A stretch of 60,053 bases of DNA from Paenibacillus xylanivorans. Its GTDB lineage: Bacteria > Bacillota > Bacilli > Paenibacillales > Paenibacillaceae. Location: positions 207,517-267,569 of the forward strand of contig NZ_LITU01000075.1 in assembly GCF_001280595.1 (NCBI RefSeq), in the 5' to 3' direction. Under the pieces are notes generated by a model. It had not been told where the DNA came from and did no database searches. It saw only the letters and a list, made by a program, of their open reading frames with translations. Below, piece by piece: positions 43,394 through 52,561 of this stretch. The number at the start of each line of letters is the position of its first letter. The stretch's first letter is position 1. Both the position numbers and the translations under genes were made by a program.

Positions 43394-44122
43394 TCACTTC
43401 GCGGGTTGATTCATTACCTGGGTATGCCACTTCTTGTTGATGTAGCCATACGCTGCTTTTAACGTCTCACATACCATATCCACACCCTGGCGGAGTTCCA
43501 AGAGATGTTGATCCAGATCCTCCAGCTTCACTTTCCCTTGCAAAGTCTGGTGCAACTGCCACAGATCATCCTGCATTTCGGAGTTCATGTAATGAATCTC
43601 CATGTTTCTTCGTTTGCGCAATTTGCTCATTGGCTCACGGTAGGAGTCTTTGATCTGGATCAGTTCGTTGGCAAGAACATAATGCAGCTTGTCATATCCG
43701 AACTGTCGTAATACGGTAAAATAAGAATAATGAGTTTTAACATTGGTTGTGTTCAGCTCAAATATTTCATTCAACACTGTACCTAACTTATCCAGAATGG
43801 CAAAACATCGGATGAAACCATCTTTATAGAAATAGACGTAACGGGCGTACTCCGCTTTTTCTGGAATCGTCATATCATCCGTAGAGCCCGCTTTGACTTT
43901 CTGACGAAAATGGGAAGCAGCAAAACAGCTTTGCTCCAGTTCATCCAGCGAGGAGATGAGTCCCTGAGTCCACACATACAGTTTACGAAAATCATGGGTA
44001 GGATCGTGGTCCACATGCATCTGTCGCTGAAATAACTCAAGCGTATCCGCCATTGCCTCTATTGCATCCTTCAGTACCCCTTCGTTTTTACGCGGCTTTT
44101 CACCCAGCAACGTTCGCAGCAT
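43394..44122 (-). CDS. HEPN-domain protein (Cthe_2314-like)
   Basis: This 242-residue, mostly helical protein contains the sequence KLRKRRNMEIHYMN. The R-x4-H within it fits the HEPN ribonuclease motif, and the overall pattern recalls the Cthe_2314-type HEPN family. AGAGGAGG 6 nt upstream fixes the start at 44122 (MLRTLLGEK); the longer reading to 44251 crosses this site. No nucleotidyltransferase (MNT) partner is adjacent, so it does not look like a standard HEPN-MNT toxin-antitoxin pair. Whether it cleaves RNA is unknown. The family call is tentative. Confidence 0.7.
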   Translation of the reverse strand: MLRTLLGEKPRKNEGVLKDAIEAMADTLELFQRQMHVDHDPTHDFRKLYVWTQGLISSLDELEQSCFAASHFRQKVKAGSTDDMTIPEKAEYARYVYFYKDGFIRCFAILDKLGTVLNEIFELNTTNVKTHYSYFTVLRQFGYDKLHYVLANELIQIKDSYREPMSKLRKRRNMEIHYMNSEMQDDLWQLHQTLQGKVKLEDLDQHLLELRQGVDMVCETLKAAYGYINKKWHTQVMNQPAK

Positions 44123-44254
44123 ATATAGCCTCCTCTTTCCACTCTGCAGATCATCAAAATAATCATAATTCACCATATTAAACAAAATCGGAATCAGAGT
44201 AAACGTATGACCGCTGCTTACAATAGGGTGCCCTGACACGCCTGACATCAAACA

Positions 44255-44299
44255 AAGTTCACCTGTCCAATGATGTACATCATCGGATGGTGAACTTCA
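44255..44299 (-). terminator. Terminator-like hairpin after ctaA
   Basis: AAGTTCACC pairs with GGTGAACTT around an inner ATGATGTACATCAT palindrome, with a T-rich tail on the minus strand. Confidence 0.6.
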
Positions 44300-44335
44300 C
44301 TGGATTCATCCCTGAACTACAATAATTCGGATATA

Positions 44336-45286
44336 TTAGAAACGGTTAACGGGCCGATGCAACTTGTACACCAGGAAACTCATATAGGTTAACACACCGA
44401 ATAAAATGGCAATATCGAGCATATGCGCCAGCGCCACGAACATGTACACTTCCGGGGTGCTCATCGTGAGCATCAGTCCAAAACCAATGACTACTTGCAA
44501 TAGAACCAGCACAACAGAAATCACGCCTAACGCTCTTAGTTCCGTGTTATCCGGGTGTTTGCGATACGCAAAATGTCCGAGGATTGCAATGACAATCACT
44601 AATGACACAGCCGCTAGCCGGTGAGCAAAAGCAACAGCTACGCCACCCGAGAGCTCGGGAATAATCTGCCCGTTACAAAGCGGGAAGCCTGAACAACCTC
44701 CAGCCGAATCGGTATGGCTCACAAATGCCCCCGTATATACCACGAGGTACGTATAGATCGTGGAGAACCACACCAGATTTCGAAAACCTTTACTGACCCG
44801 CGGATATCGATTGAGTCGTTCCAATCCACCGTGGCGAGCCTCCTGCCGAATACCGAGCGCCATCATCAAAGAGCTGGCAAAAGCGATCAGTGCAAAGCCG
44901 AAATGCAGTGCCATGACTGCGGAAGATTGGGAGAAAACGACGGCAAAGGCTCCCATAATTCCCTGGACAATAACAAATATCAGCGTTAACAATGAAAACA
45001 ACTGTAGGTCACGACGTGATTTGCCAAACCGCAAGAATGCTACAAAAGAGGCTATGGACAACAGCCCTGCCAATGCGCTTACAGCGCGATGGGAAAATTC
45101 AATAAGTGAGGCAACAGTGTGTGCAGGCACAAGTTTTCCGTTACATAATGGCCATTCCGCGCCGCAGCCGAGGCCTGATTCCGTTCGGGTTACAACGCCT
45201 CCGCCAAAGGTAGCCAGAAACATGACAAGACAGGTTAATACGGTTAACCATTTAAACAAGGTTAAGTGTTTCAATTTTTTTCTCAC
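44336..45286 (-). CDS. ctaA: Heme A synthase CtaA
   Basis: This 316-residue membrane enzyme oxidises heme O to heme A for aa3-type cytochrome oxidase. Eight membrane helices are arranged in two similar halves. Each half has heme-ligand histidines (IEFSHRAVSAL; VAFAHRLAAVSL). Cys pairs in CGAEWPLCNGKLVP and CSGFPLCNGQIIPE mark the Gram-positive type. The start is uncertain between GTG at 45286 and TTG four codons later. The ctaB and oxidase genes are not in the window. Confidence 0.94.
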   Translation of the reverse strand: MRKKLKHLTLFKWLTVLTCLVMFLATFGGGVVTRTESGLGCGAEWPLCNGKLVPAHTVASLIEFSHRAVSALAGLLSIASFVAFLRFGKSRRDLQLFSLLTLIFVIVQGIMGAFAVVFSQSSAVMALHFGFALIAFASSLMMALGIRQEARHGGLERLNRYPRVSKGFRNLVWFSTIYTYLVVYTGAFVSHTDSAGGCSGFPLCNGQIIPELSGGVAVAFAHRLAAVSLVIVIAILGHFAYRKHPDNTELRALGVISVVLVLLQVVIGFGLMLTMSTPEVYMFVALAHMLDIAILFGVLTYMSFLVYKLHRPVNRF

Positions 45287-45495
45287 CCGCTGTTGGTTTA
45301 AGATGGCGAAGAACTACATCCTCCGCTTGATTCGATACTTTGACACTTATTTCACAACTAAATTCATTATACCGGATAAATGTGTCATTGACGTCGCGCT
45401 TTGTGACAAAATGTTAACGTCTGTGAAAAAATGGACCCGCCATTTATTAGTAACTATGTACACCATTAGCTTCCCCGAAAAAGTTAAAAATACAA

Positions 45496-45530
45496 ACGCC
45501 ACTTCCCTATTTCAAGAGAAATGGCGTCCT
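45496..45530 (-). terminator. Terminator of the thioredoxin-like gene
   Basis: On the minus strand ACGCCATTTC pairs with GGAAGTGGCGT, followed by TTGTATTTTT. Confidence 0.8.
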
Positions 45531-45567
45531 TCAATTATAACCTTTTACAAGGTGATCCTGTCATGCT

Positions 45568-45912
45568 TTATTTATGAATTGTGTTATATACCTCAACTGC
45601 ACGTTCCAGGAATTGCTCGATCTCTTCTCTCGACTTGCGCAGTTTATTCACATATCTAACGAGTTCCCGGCCATCCGTGTAAGCTACAAAGCTTGGAATG
45701 CCAAGGATATTTTGCTCTTCGCTAACTGTACCCACCTGATCCACATCGACTTCAACCAATGTCAGCTCACGTGCAAACTTTTCCTCAACTTCAGGCATAA
45801 AGGGATCGATGAACTTGCAATCACCACACCAATCTGCCTTAAATACGGCTACAGTTAAACGCGGAGATTGGATCGCCACATCGAATTCCGGTTTGGATGT
45901 TATCTTTTCCAT
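45568..45912 (-). CDS. Thioredoxin-like protein
   Basis: This 114-residue single-domain protein of thioredoxin fold has active site FKADWCGDCKFIDP (CGDC rather than CGPC) and the cis-Pro in LGIPSFVAYTDG. It resembles the small thioredoxin-like YdbP/YtpP group of Bacilli. A GAAAGGA site sets the ATG at 45912. It is probably a cytoplasmic disulfide reductase; the specific partner is unknown. It diverges from the DUF2515 gene. Confidence 0.9.
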   Translation of the reverse strand: MEKITSKPEFDVAIQSPRLTVAVFKADWCGDCKFIDPFMPEVEEKFARELTLVEVDVDQVGTVSEEQNILGIPSFVAYTDGRELVRYVNKLRKSREEIEQFLERAVEVYNTIHK

Positions 45913-46053
45913 CACAGCATCTTCCTTTCTATACCTTGTCTTATTCTCTAAGTGAAGCAAATTGCGGAGTGGAAGTCAAATATTCAGCGCATACTTAAAT
46001 CAACAGCATTAAAAACAAACAGTAAACAGATGATCAGGAAAGGATGTCATGTC

Positions 46054-47334
46054 ATGACTTCCGTTAAAACGGATTCCTCCGAGTCTGCCCATCACGGGTC
46101 AATATTGCAGATGGTTCGATCCATCCCAGGCGCGGCCCGGGAAGTGTGGAGGGGTAAACAGGCGGCTTGGCAGGCCTCTGCACAGCTTCGTCATCCCTTG
46201 CGTGATATGGCTTGGGACTCTGACATGGCTGCAACCTTACAAGCTGAGGTGGAACGCCTATTGCCTGGCAACGAGAGTGCTTTTGCCCGAAACACGCTCA
46301 GTGCACTGGTCTGTGAAGAGGACTGCATTATTCTGGAAGAGATCAAAACATTAACGCAGGAAAACAATCGGAGTAATATCACTCGCACAGCAGCATACCT
46401 AGAATGTTACGAACAGTATCCAGAGCTGCATTGGGCCCTGCTTGCCCATATGGTGTCCCGCAACGGCGGATATCATATGACCGATCTTCAGAGTGATCTT
46501 ATTCACAATCTGCAAAATCAAACCGACCGTGAGCATATGTATCGACTACTGGAGCGGTGTAATGCACTCATTTTCCAGGACGCCTATCCCCAGCTTCTGT
46601 TGTATATGAACAGTCGCCGGATCGGCCGGAGCTGTTTTCATTTGTTGTCCCATTTTCATGTATCGGCGTTCATGACACCGTTCTGGGAACGATTTTGGCT
46701 GGAGCGATGCAGCTCGCTGCTGAGTGTGGCGTTAATTATTAATGAGCAGAACTATATCGAGAGCCGGGTGGTGCAGCATCCCTATTTTCAAAAAGAGGTG
46801 CTTTCTAAACCCGCATTCCATCTGCATAATCTGGCTGGGCTGAACCACATCGTGTTCCCACTTGGACGTGGAAAAGGTCTTGCAGGCCGGGTAATTGAAC
46901 ATTTTGGCAAGCTGGATGAACGGATTATGTTCGGCAAAGGCTTGTATGCGATGCTGTTTGGAGTGGAACAAATTTTCACACAGGTGTTGGAGTTTGCGCG
47001 CTCGGTTCCTCACCGTGGTTCACGTGCTGAATATTGGCCGGGTCTGTTCACCGCACATGAAGATGAAGCAGGAGAAGCTGACCTCTATAGCCAGGAGCTG
47101 CTGGATCAAGAATGGCTGGCGGAAGGCCAACGGTTATATAGTCCTGAATTGCTGGCCGTATGGGGCGATACGCCGTATGAACCGATAACAAGGCAGGATT
47201 GGCTGCAAAATCGCGATTGTCTAGGTCATCTCACGATCCCGCGCCGCCCCTGGCTGTTCGAGATGAGCCATGAACATCGGTATGGCATGCTGAAAACCGC
47301 ATTAGCTCACGATGCCAAAACCTTGACGCATTAA
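46054..47334 (+). CDS. DUF2515 protein (YppC-like)
   Basis: This is a 426-residue protein of the DUF2515 family found in Bacilli. The recognisable core is NNRSNITRTAAYLECYEQYP and LHWALLAHMVSRNGGYHMTD (about 110-155). The rest is helical, with a RPWLFEMSHEHRYGM C-terminal block. GAAAGGATG precedes the ATG at 46054. No catalytic motif is obvious and the function is unknown. It is a single gene closed by a hairpin near 47,424-47,465. Confidence 0.85.
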   Translation: MTSVKTDSSESAHHGSILQMVRSIPGAAREVWRGKQAAWQASAQLRHPLRDMAWDSDMAATLQAEVERLLPGNESAFARNTLSALVCEEDCIILEEIKTLTQENNRSNITRTAAYLECYEQYPELHWALLAHMVSRNGGYHMTDLQSDLIHNLQNQTDREHMYRLLERCNALIFQDAYPQLLLYMNSRRIGRSCFHLLSHFHVSAFMTPFWERFWLERCSSLLSVALIINEQNYIESRVVQHPYFQKEVLSKPAFHLHNLAGLNHIVFPLGRGKGLAGRVIEHFGKLDERIMFGKGLYAMLFGVEQIFTQVLEFARSVPHRGSRAEYWPGLFTAHEDEAGEADLYSQELLDQEWLAEGQRLYSPELLAVWGDTPYEPITRQDWLQNRDCLGHLTIPRRPWLFEMSHEHRYGMLKTALAHDAKTLTH

Positions 47335-47423
47335 GGACGGTTAACCTCACAAGGAAATCGTCTAGAAAGCGGAACGCCGTACCCTTATCGATTGGCTTCT
47401 TAATTCAGTCATTTTTCAAATAC

Positions 47424-47465
47424 AAAAAGCCCTGTCCGCTTTGGAAGCAGACAGAGCTTGTATTT
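47424..47465. terminator. Hairpin terminator between convergent genes
   Basis: ACAAAAAGCCCTGTC pairs with GACAGAGCTTGT, with A/T runs on both sides, between the DUF2515 gene and the flippase gene. Confidence 0.7.
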
Positions 47466-47508
47466 ATTTCAAACAGATAACGAAGTGTGTATTGTGTGTT
47501 GGAATAAG

Positions 47509-49137
47509 TTATCCACGTTGCCCGGCTCCACGTTGTAGACGCATAAGCGGGCGGAGTATCTTTTGCAAAATACGAGGGTAACTGCCCAACTCGTCTTTAC
47601 GAAGTACACGCAGAACGACCATAAGTACCAGATACACGACAACTACAAGAGCACCTACAAACAGACAGGTAACGAGGAAAGATACACGTGTCGGCAGGAA
47701 TAAACCAAAAATGGAGTTCCCGGCCCAGTTTGCCGCAAAACCAACACCTGCCGCAAGCAACACGGTAATGATGAATCCTTTCCAGCGATCCCCCATGATC
47801 GAGAAATCAACAATTTTTCTCAGCACCCGTAGGTTCAGGTACGTAATAACCAGGAAGCACAATGCGGTCGCAATAATGATCCCGTAAATGCCAAAGATCG
47901 GAGCCAGGATCAAACTGGCTACAAGTTTGACCACGATACCAGCTGCCACACTGATCATTGTGATCCGTGGTTTGCCCACCCCAAGCAGAATGGAGTTGGT
48001 GGTCATCATCGTAATTTGGAAAATGGTACCGAACGTCAGCAATGTAATGATGGGTGTCCCATCTGGACTGGTGAACAGTAAGCCGTTAACGGAATATGCC
48101 GCCGCACACAGTGCAATGACAATCGGCATTCCTGTCAGAATCGAAATGCGCAAAGCAAGCGTCACCTGATTTTTCAGATGAACTTCATCCTTGCGTGCAA
48201 AAGCTGCGGAAATGACAGGCACAAGCGATTGACTCAGAGCAATAGCCAGAATCGGTGGGATGCCTGCAATACTTTGGGCTTTGGCACCGAGGATCGCAAG
48301 TACTCCTGTCGCTTCTTCCAGTCCAATCCGACCGCTAAGCAGCGGAACTACCAGCGATGAATCGATAAAGTTAATTGCCGGAACAGCGAGTGAAGATAAT
48401 ACAATTGGAATCGAAAGTTTGAATATATCACTGTAGATGCCCCGCATAGGCAGTTGCTCCACACGCTCGTAATTCAATTGCGCTGCACGGTCATTTTTGC
48501 GAAGCTTCAAGGTGAAGTACAGCATGACGCCAAAAGCACCGATACTTCCGAATACGCCTCCAAATGAAGCCCCTGCGGCAATGGTTTGATCATCGTAATT
48601 CCATTGCAGCATAACAAACGCCACGATAATCGCTGTACCCACGCGTGCAAACTGCTCCACAATCTGTGAAATGCCGCCTGCCGTCATGTTGCCGCGACCC
48701 TGGAAATATCCACGCATCATGGCGATGGCTGGAAACAGCAGCAGCGCTGGAGCCAAGGCTCGAATGGCGCTCACCGATTCAGGTACTTTGGATACGTACG
48801 TCGCATAATAAGGTGCCGCGAACCACAATAAAGCAGACATGACTACCCCGGCTACAGCCGCAAAGATCAGGGCTGCACGGTAGATTTGTTGTGCTTCACT
48901 TGCGCGTCCCAGCGCATAGCGTTCGGACACCATTTTACTAAGTGTACTTGGTATGCCTGCTGTTGCTACGGTTAATAGCATTAAATATACCGTATTGGAG
49001 ATGGTAAACGATGCATTACCGATATCGCCGAGGATGTGCTCCAGCGGCACCCGTTGAACTAATCCGAGTACCCTCGCAATCAGCGCAGCTGCCGCCAAAA
49101 TAAGCGTACCCCTAATAAATGTTTCCTTCTTAGACAA
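47509..49137 (-). CDS. SpoVB/MurJ-like lipid flippase
   Basis: This 542-residue membrane protein of the MOP superfamily (polysaccharide biosynthesis/SpoVB/YtgP group) has about 14 helices. The N-terminal GTLILAAAALIARVLGLVQRV is typical of this group. Members flip lipid-linked cell-wall or cortex precursors. The TTG start at 49137 follows AAGAAGGGG; the longer reading lacks a site. It is third in a run with the HAD phosphatase and DUF456 genes and shares the strand. Whether it is the vegetative MurJ/YtgP-type or the sporulation SpoVB-type flippase cannot be settled by eye. Confidence 0.88.
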   Translation of the reverse strand: MSKKETFIRGTLILAAAALIARVLGLVQRVPLEHILGDIGNASFTISNTVYLMLLTVATAGIPSTLSKMVSERYALGRASEAQQIYRAALIFAAVAGVVMSALLWFAAPYYATYVSKVPESVSAIRALAPALLLFPAIAMMRGYFQGRGNMTAGGISQIVEQFARVGTAIIVAFVMLQWNYDDQTIAAGASFGGVFGSIGAFGVMLYFTLKLRKNDRAAQLNYERVEQLPMRGIYSDIFKLSIPIVLSSLAVPAINFIDSSLVVPLLSGRIGLEEATGVLAILGAKAQSIAGIPPILAIALSQSLVPVISAAFARKDEVHLKNQVTLALRISILTGMPIVIALCAAAYSVNGLLFTSPDGTPIITLLTFGTIFQITMMTTNSILLGVGKPRITMISVAAGIVVKLVASLILAPIFGIYGIIIATALCFLVITYLNLRVLRKIVDFSIMGDRWKGFIITVLLAAGVGFAANWAGNSIFGLFLPTRVSFLVTCLFVGALVVVVYLVLMVVLRVLRKDELGSYPRILQKILRPLMRLQRGAGQRG

Positions 49138-49197
49138 GCCAATTCCCCTTCTTTCCCCCACACCGACGTGCATCCAGATGAAGCCGCTCCCGAACGT

Positions 49198-49689
49198 CTA
49201 TGCGAATCTTACCACCCAGATAATAAACAGAACAATCATGACGATTTGCAAAATAATTTTCATGACGGTGCTTGTAAACAGCCCCACCACGGAGCCAAAT
49301 CCAACTTTGGAAGCTTTGGAAGGTGAGGACCCTCCGATCAGTTCCCCGATAAAAGCACCAATAAACGGCCCTAGTACCAGTCCGAACGCCGGAATAACAA
49401 ATGGGCCTATAATGACACCAATTGTACTGAGTGTCGTCGATAATTTGGAGCCGCCGAATTTCTTCACACCCCAAGCGCTGACGACATAATCAGCCACGAA
49501 CAACACCACTACGATCAAAATCTGGATGATCCAGAACCATACACCGAACGGATCAAAGCTGAAGAACCAGCCATAGACCAGAAACGCGAAGAAAATCGCA
49601 AAAGCACCAGGCAGTATGGGATATACCGTACCGGCCATCCCCACCGCAAACAACAGTACAATTAAAATCCAGCCAACGGTTGCGAGCAA
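49198..49689 (-). CDS. DUF456 membrane protein
   Basis: This is a 163-residue protein with about five hydrophobic segments and the glycine-rich PVIPAFGLVLGPFIGAFIGEL stretch typical of DUF456. It starts with TTG behind GGGGG, which lies in the last codons of the HAD gene; the gap is 3 nt. The role is unknown. Its conserved glycine motifs suggest a channel-like or scaffold membrane protein. Confidence 0.85.
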   Translation of the reverse strand: MLATVGWILIVLLFAVGMAGTVYPILPGAFAIFFAFLVYGWFFSFDPFGVWFWIIQILIVVVLFVADYVVSAWGVKKFGGSKLSTTLSTIGVIIGPFVIPAFGLVLGPFIGAFIGELIGGSSPSKASKVGFGSVVGLFTSTVMKIILQIVMIVLFIIWVVRFA

Positions 49690-49692
49690 AGG

Positions 49693-50442
49693 TTATTCCC
49701 CCTTCAAAATATGTTCACGGATCACCTCGACAATGCCATCTTCGTTGTTGCTCGCTACGATCAGGTCAGCCGCTTCCTTCACCTGTTCCTGCGCATTGCC
49801 CATGGCAACACCAAGACCCACGGCTTCAATAACGGCCAGATCATTCAAGCTGTCTCCAACAGCGACCACTTCGGACATGTCTATACCCAGCAACTTGCAG
49901 ACTTCAGCTACACCGCTCGCTTTGGATACACCGCCAGGGTTAATCTCAATATTAACAGGCGAGGAGTTCGTCATTTGCAGACCACCCATTTGCTGCAGCT
50001 CCATCATAATCTGGTGACGGGCTTCATCCACTTCAGTATTAAATCCGAATTTCAGCCATTCCAGACCTTCGATATTGTCCGTCCAGCGATCACGGTTGAA
50101 CAGCTCTTCCACGGAGTATGCCCAGTACCAGCTATTATATTTTTCGCCAATCTCCTGCATTTTGCGGATCAATGCCGGGTCCATCAGATGGCGCATATGC
50201 AAATCATGCGGAGCTTTCCAGACTTCACTGCCATTGACCGTAACCATCGGGGTCTCCAGCCCAAGCTGTACCGCATAAGGCATCGCATGAAAAACGGCTC
50301 TTCCTGTTGAAAGGCACACATGAACTCCCCGTCGAATGGCAATCTGAATCCATTTGGCGGTCTCCTGTGTGATTTCATGATTATCGTTAAGCAGTGTTCC
50401 ATCCATATCCAATGCAAGCAATTTGTATTTTAGTTCACTCAT
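49693..50442 (-). CDS. Cof-type HAD phosphatase
   Basis: This 249-residue HAD phosphatase of the Cof (IIB) type has motif I LLALDMDGTLLND, motif II LSTGRA, and motif IV VVAVGDSLNDLAVIE. A large cap domain lies between 80 and 185. Such enzymes hydrolyse sugar phosphates or flavin-type phosphates; the substrate is not predictable. It heads a likely operon with the DUF456 and flippase genes. Confidence 0.92.
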   Translation of the reverse strand: MSELKYKLLALDMDGTLLNDNHEITQETAKWIQIAIRRGVHVCLSTGRAVFHAMPYAVQLGLETPMVTVNGSEVWKAPHDLHMRHLMDPALIRKMQEIGEKYNSWYWAYSVEELFNRDRWTDNIEGLEWLKFGFNTEVDEARHQIMMELQQMGGLQMTNSSPVNIEINPGGVSKASGVAEVCKLLGIDMSEVVAVGDSLNDLAVIEAVGLGVAMGNAQEQVKEAADLIVASNNEDGIVEVIREHILKGE

Positions 50443-50683
50443 GCTGTATTTCCTCCTTAATGGTCTCTCTACTTCTCCCTGTCCAACATACTCTCACAAA
50501 AAGATCGCCCGGCATCCGCGTAGGCGGATGCTCCGGACGTCACAGCTAACGACATTTTACCACAGATCGTCGGCCTGCAACAAAGTAACGCGCGATGCGG
50601 GTGAACCTTTTCAACGTTACAACAGATGTCTGTCCCGATTCGTGTAAGAGTCTGGTATGAGATAAAACTTACTCGAATCCATG

Positions 50684-50712
50684 AAAAAACCGCCTGCAAT
50701 GCAGGCGGCTGC
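50684..50712 (-). terminator. Terminator of the metal ABC operon
   Basis: On the minus strand CCGCCTGCA and TGCAGGCGG form a perfect stem followed by TTTTTT. The rest of 50,443-50,726 is the upstream region of the HAD operon, with a GC-rich palindrome near 50,508-50,535 and no gene. Confidence 0.9.
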
Positions 50713-50726
50713 TATTTTTTATCCAT

Positions 50727-51599
50727 TTAACGTGCCGCGAATTTGCGACGAGCATACCGGAAGACAATACCATGCTTTGGAGATAGTAGCAGAGCCAGAA
50801 CAAACAGAATGCCTGCTACCGCCACCATGCAACCTGCAATGGAAGCATCCAGGGCGTAAGCCATGATGTAGCCTCCAACCGAGGAAGCTGCTCCTACGAG
50901 CACGCTATATAGAATCATTTTGCCCAGTCGATCCGTGAGCAGGTAAGCCGTCGCCGCAGGTACGATGAGCATGCCAACAACGAGAATCGACCCTACACTT
51001 TCAAATGAAGCCACAGATGTCATGGAAACGAGCCCCATAAGCAGATAGTGGAACAGCACCACCGGAATGCCGCAGGCCGCAGCCAGCGCCGGATCGAAGG
51101 CACACAGCTTGAATTGCTTGTAGAACAACCCGATTACGACGAGGATCACCAGCAACGTGATGCCAAGCATCCAGACTGCCCTAGGTCCTACATCCGTTCC
51201 CCCAAGGGTCAGGGTATCCCACTGCACATATGCGATCTCACCGAACAACACACAGTCCAGATCCAGATCAATATGCCCGGCATTCAAGCTAATCAAAATG
51301 ACACCCACTGCGAAGAGCGCCGTAAACACAATCCCAATGGAAGCATCGGACGATAGTCCTCCAGCCTGCAAGCTTTGAATGAAGAACACCGTCAGTAATC
51401 CAAATACCGTTGCACCTAGAAGCATCCATAGTGAATCACGTGAACCGCTCCACAGGAAAGCAATCGCAATACCCGGGAGAACCGCATGACTGATCGCATC
51501 TCCTACCAGAGCCATCCGCCTTAATATGAGAAAACAGCCAAGAATGGCGCAGGCGGAGGATACAAGGATGGCCGTTAATATAATCCAAAACGTCGCCAT
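50727..51599 (-). CDS. Metal ABC transporter permease 2 (MntD/ZnuB type)
   Basis: This 290-residue permease of the ABC-3 metal family has about eight membrane helices. The N-terminal motif GCFLILRRMALVGDAISHAVLPG is diagnostic. Its ATG shares one nucleotide with the stop of the preceding permease gene, so the two are coupled. It forms a heterodimer with the other permease for Mn(II) or Zn(II) uptake. Confidence 0.92.
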   Translation of the reverse strand: MATFWIILTAILVSSACAILGCFLILRRMALVGDAISHAVLPGIAIAFLWSGSRDSLWMLLGATVFGLLTVFFIQSLQAGGLSSDASIGIVFTALFAVGVILISLNAGHIDLDLDCVLFGEIAYVQWDTLTLGGTDVGPRAVWMLGITLLVILVVIGLFYKQFKLCAFDPALAAACGIPVVLFHYLLMGLVSMTSVASFESVGSILVVGMLIVPAATAYLLTDRLGKMILYSVLVGAASSVGGYIMAYALDASIAGCMVAVAGILFVLALLLSPKHGIVFRYARRKFAAR

Positions 51600-52558
51600 T
51601 ACAGCTCACCCCGTTCCTGCTGTGCCCGCTGTGCAGAAAGTGTCTGGAGCGTGGCATGCTCTTCTTTCAAATAAGCCGATTTCGCCTGAATGCTGCGCAA
51701 ACGCCGAGCCAGCAATCCACGACGTGGAGCCAGCAATGCAGAACCGGCAAACAACACTGTAGCTGCCAGAACCGTTACAGGTCCAGTTGGCAGATTAGGC
51801 ACCAATGTGCTGAAGATCGTACCTGTTGCACCGCTCAGTGCTCCAAATACGCCGGCCAACAGTACCATGAGTGAGAGCGAGTCCGTCCAGCAGCGGGCCG
51901 CTGCTGCAGGGGTCACCAGCAAAGCAGCAACAAGCACCACACCCACCGCTTGAATTCCCGCAACAACCGCAATAACGGTCAACAGCAGAATCAGTTGTTC
52001 CAGCATGCCAACTGGCAGTCCCATGCCCCGTGCAAATCCCGGGTCAAAGCTCACCAGCTTGAATTCCTTGAACCATGCCAGACAAGCAATCAATAATATA
52101 AGACAGACACCGCCCATGACATACACATCCGTCATCACCATGGATGCGGCCTGACCAAACAAATATTTATCAAGTCCACTCTGACTGCCGCTTGCACCGT
52201 GCTGAATACGAGTAAGCATCACTACGCCAATTCCGAAAAATACAGTCAACACGATGCCCATCGCCGCATCCTGCTTGATCCGGGAATACCGTGTAATCCA
52301 CGATATGCCGAAGGTAGCCACAATTCCAGCGACGAGTGCACCGAACAGAAATAAACCTACGGATTTGGTTTCCGTCAACATAAACGCGATACAAATCCCG
52401 GGCAGAGCTGCATGAGCCAACGTATCCCCCATGAGACTCTGACGACGCAAAAATGTAAATGAGCCAATAATTCCACTACTGAAGCCGAGCAATAAGCAGC
52501 CAAGCAATATCCAGCGTGTATTGGGATCGGACACTATGGCTACTATCCAGTTCCACAT
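51599..52558 (-). CDS. Metal ABC transporter permease 1 (MntC/ZnuB type)
   Basis: This 319-residue permease of the same family has the diagnostic GSFTFLRRQSLMGDTLAHAALPG. About eight helices are followed by an extra charged cytoplasmic tail (about 280-319) not found in its partner. It lies 3 nt after the ATPase gene and overlaps the second permease by 1 nt. The gene order binding protein, ATPase, permease, permease matches Bacillus mntABCD. Confidence 0.92.
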   Translation of the reverse strand: MWNWIVAIVSDPNTRWILLGCLLLGFSSGIIGSFTFLRRQSLMGDTLAHAALPGICIAFMLTETKSVGLFLFGALVAGIVATFGISWITRYSRIKQDAAMGIVLTVFFGIGVVMLTRIQHGASGSQSGLDKYLFGQAASMVMTDVYVMGGVCLILLIACLAWFKEFKLVSFDPGFARGMGLPVGMLEQLILLLTVIAVVAGIQAVGVVLVAALLVTPAAAARCWTDSLSLMVLLAGVFGALSGATGTIFSTLVPNLPTGPVTVLAATVLFAGSALLAPRRGLLARRLRSIQAKSAYLKEEHATLQTLSAQRAQQERGEL

Positions 52559-52561
52559 GCA

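Noticed and set aside
43394..44122. HEPN-MNT toxin-antitoxin pair
   Set aside because: No nucleotidyltransferase gene lies on either side. The neighbours are the met operon and ctaA.
44760..45659. 299-residue plus-strand ORF over ctaA and the following gap
   Set aside because: It runs across ctaA antisense, an intergenic region and a terminator, with no ribosome site.
49711..50310. 199-residue plus-strand ORF opposite the HAD gene
   Set aside because: Antisense shadow; the HAD motifs on the minus strand show the real gene.
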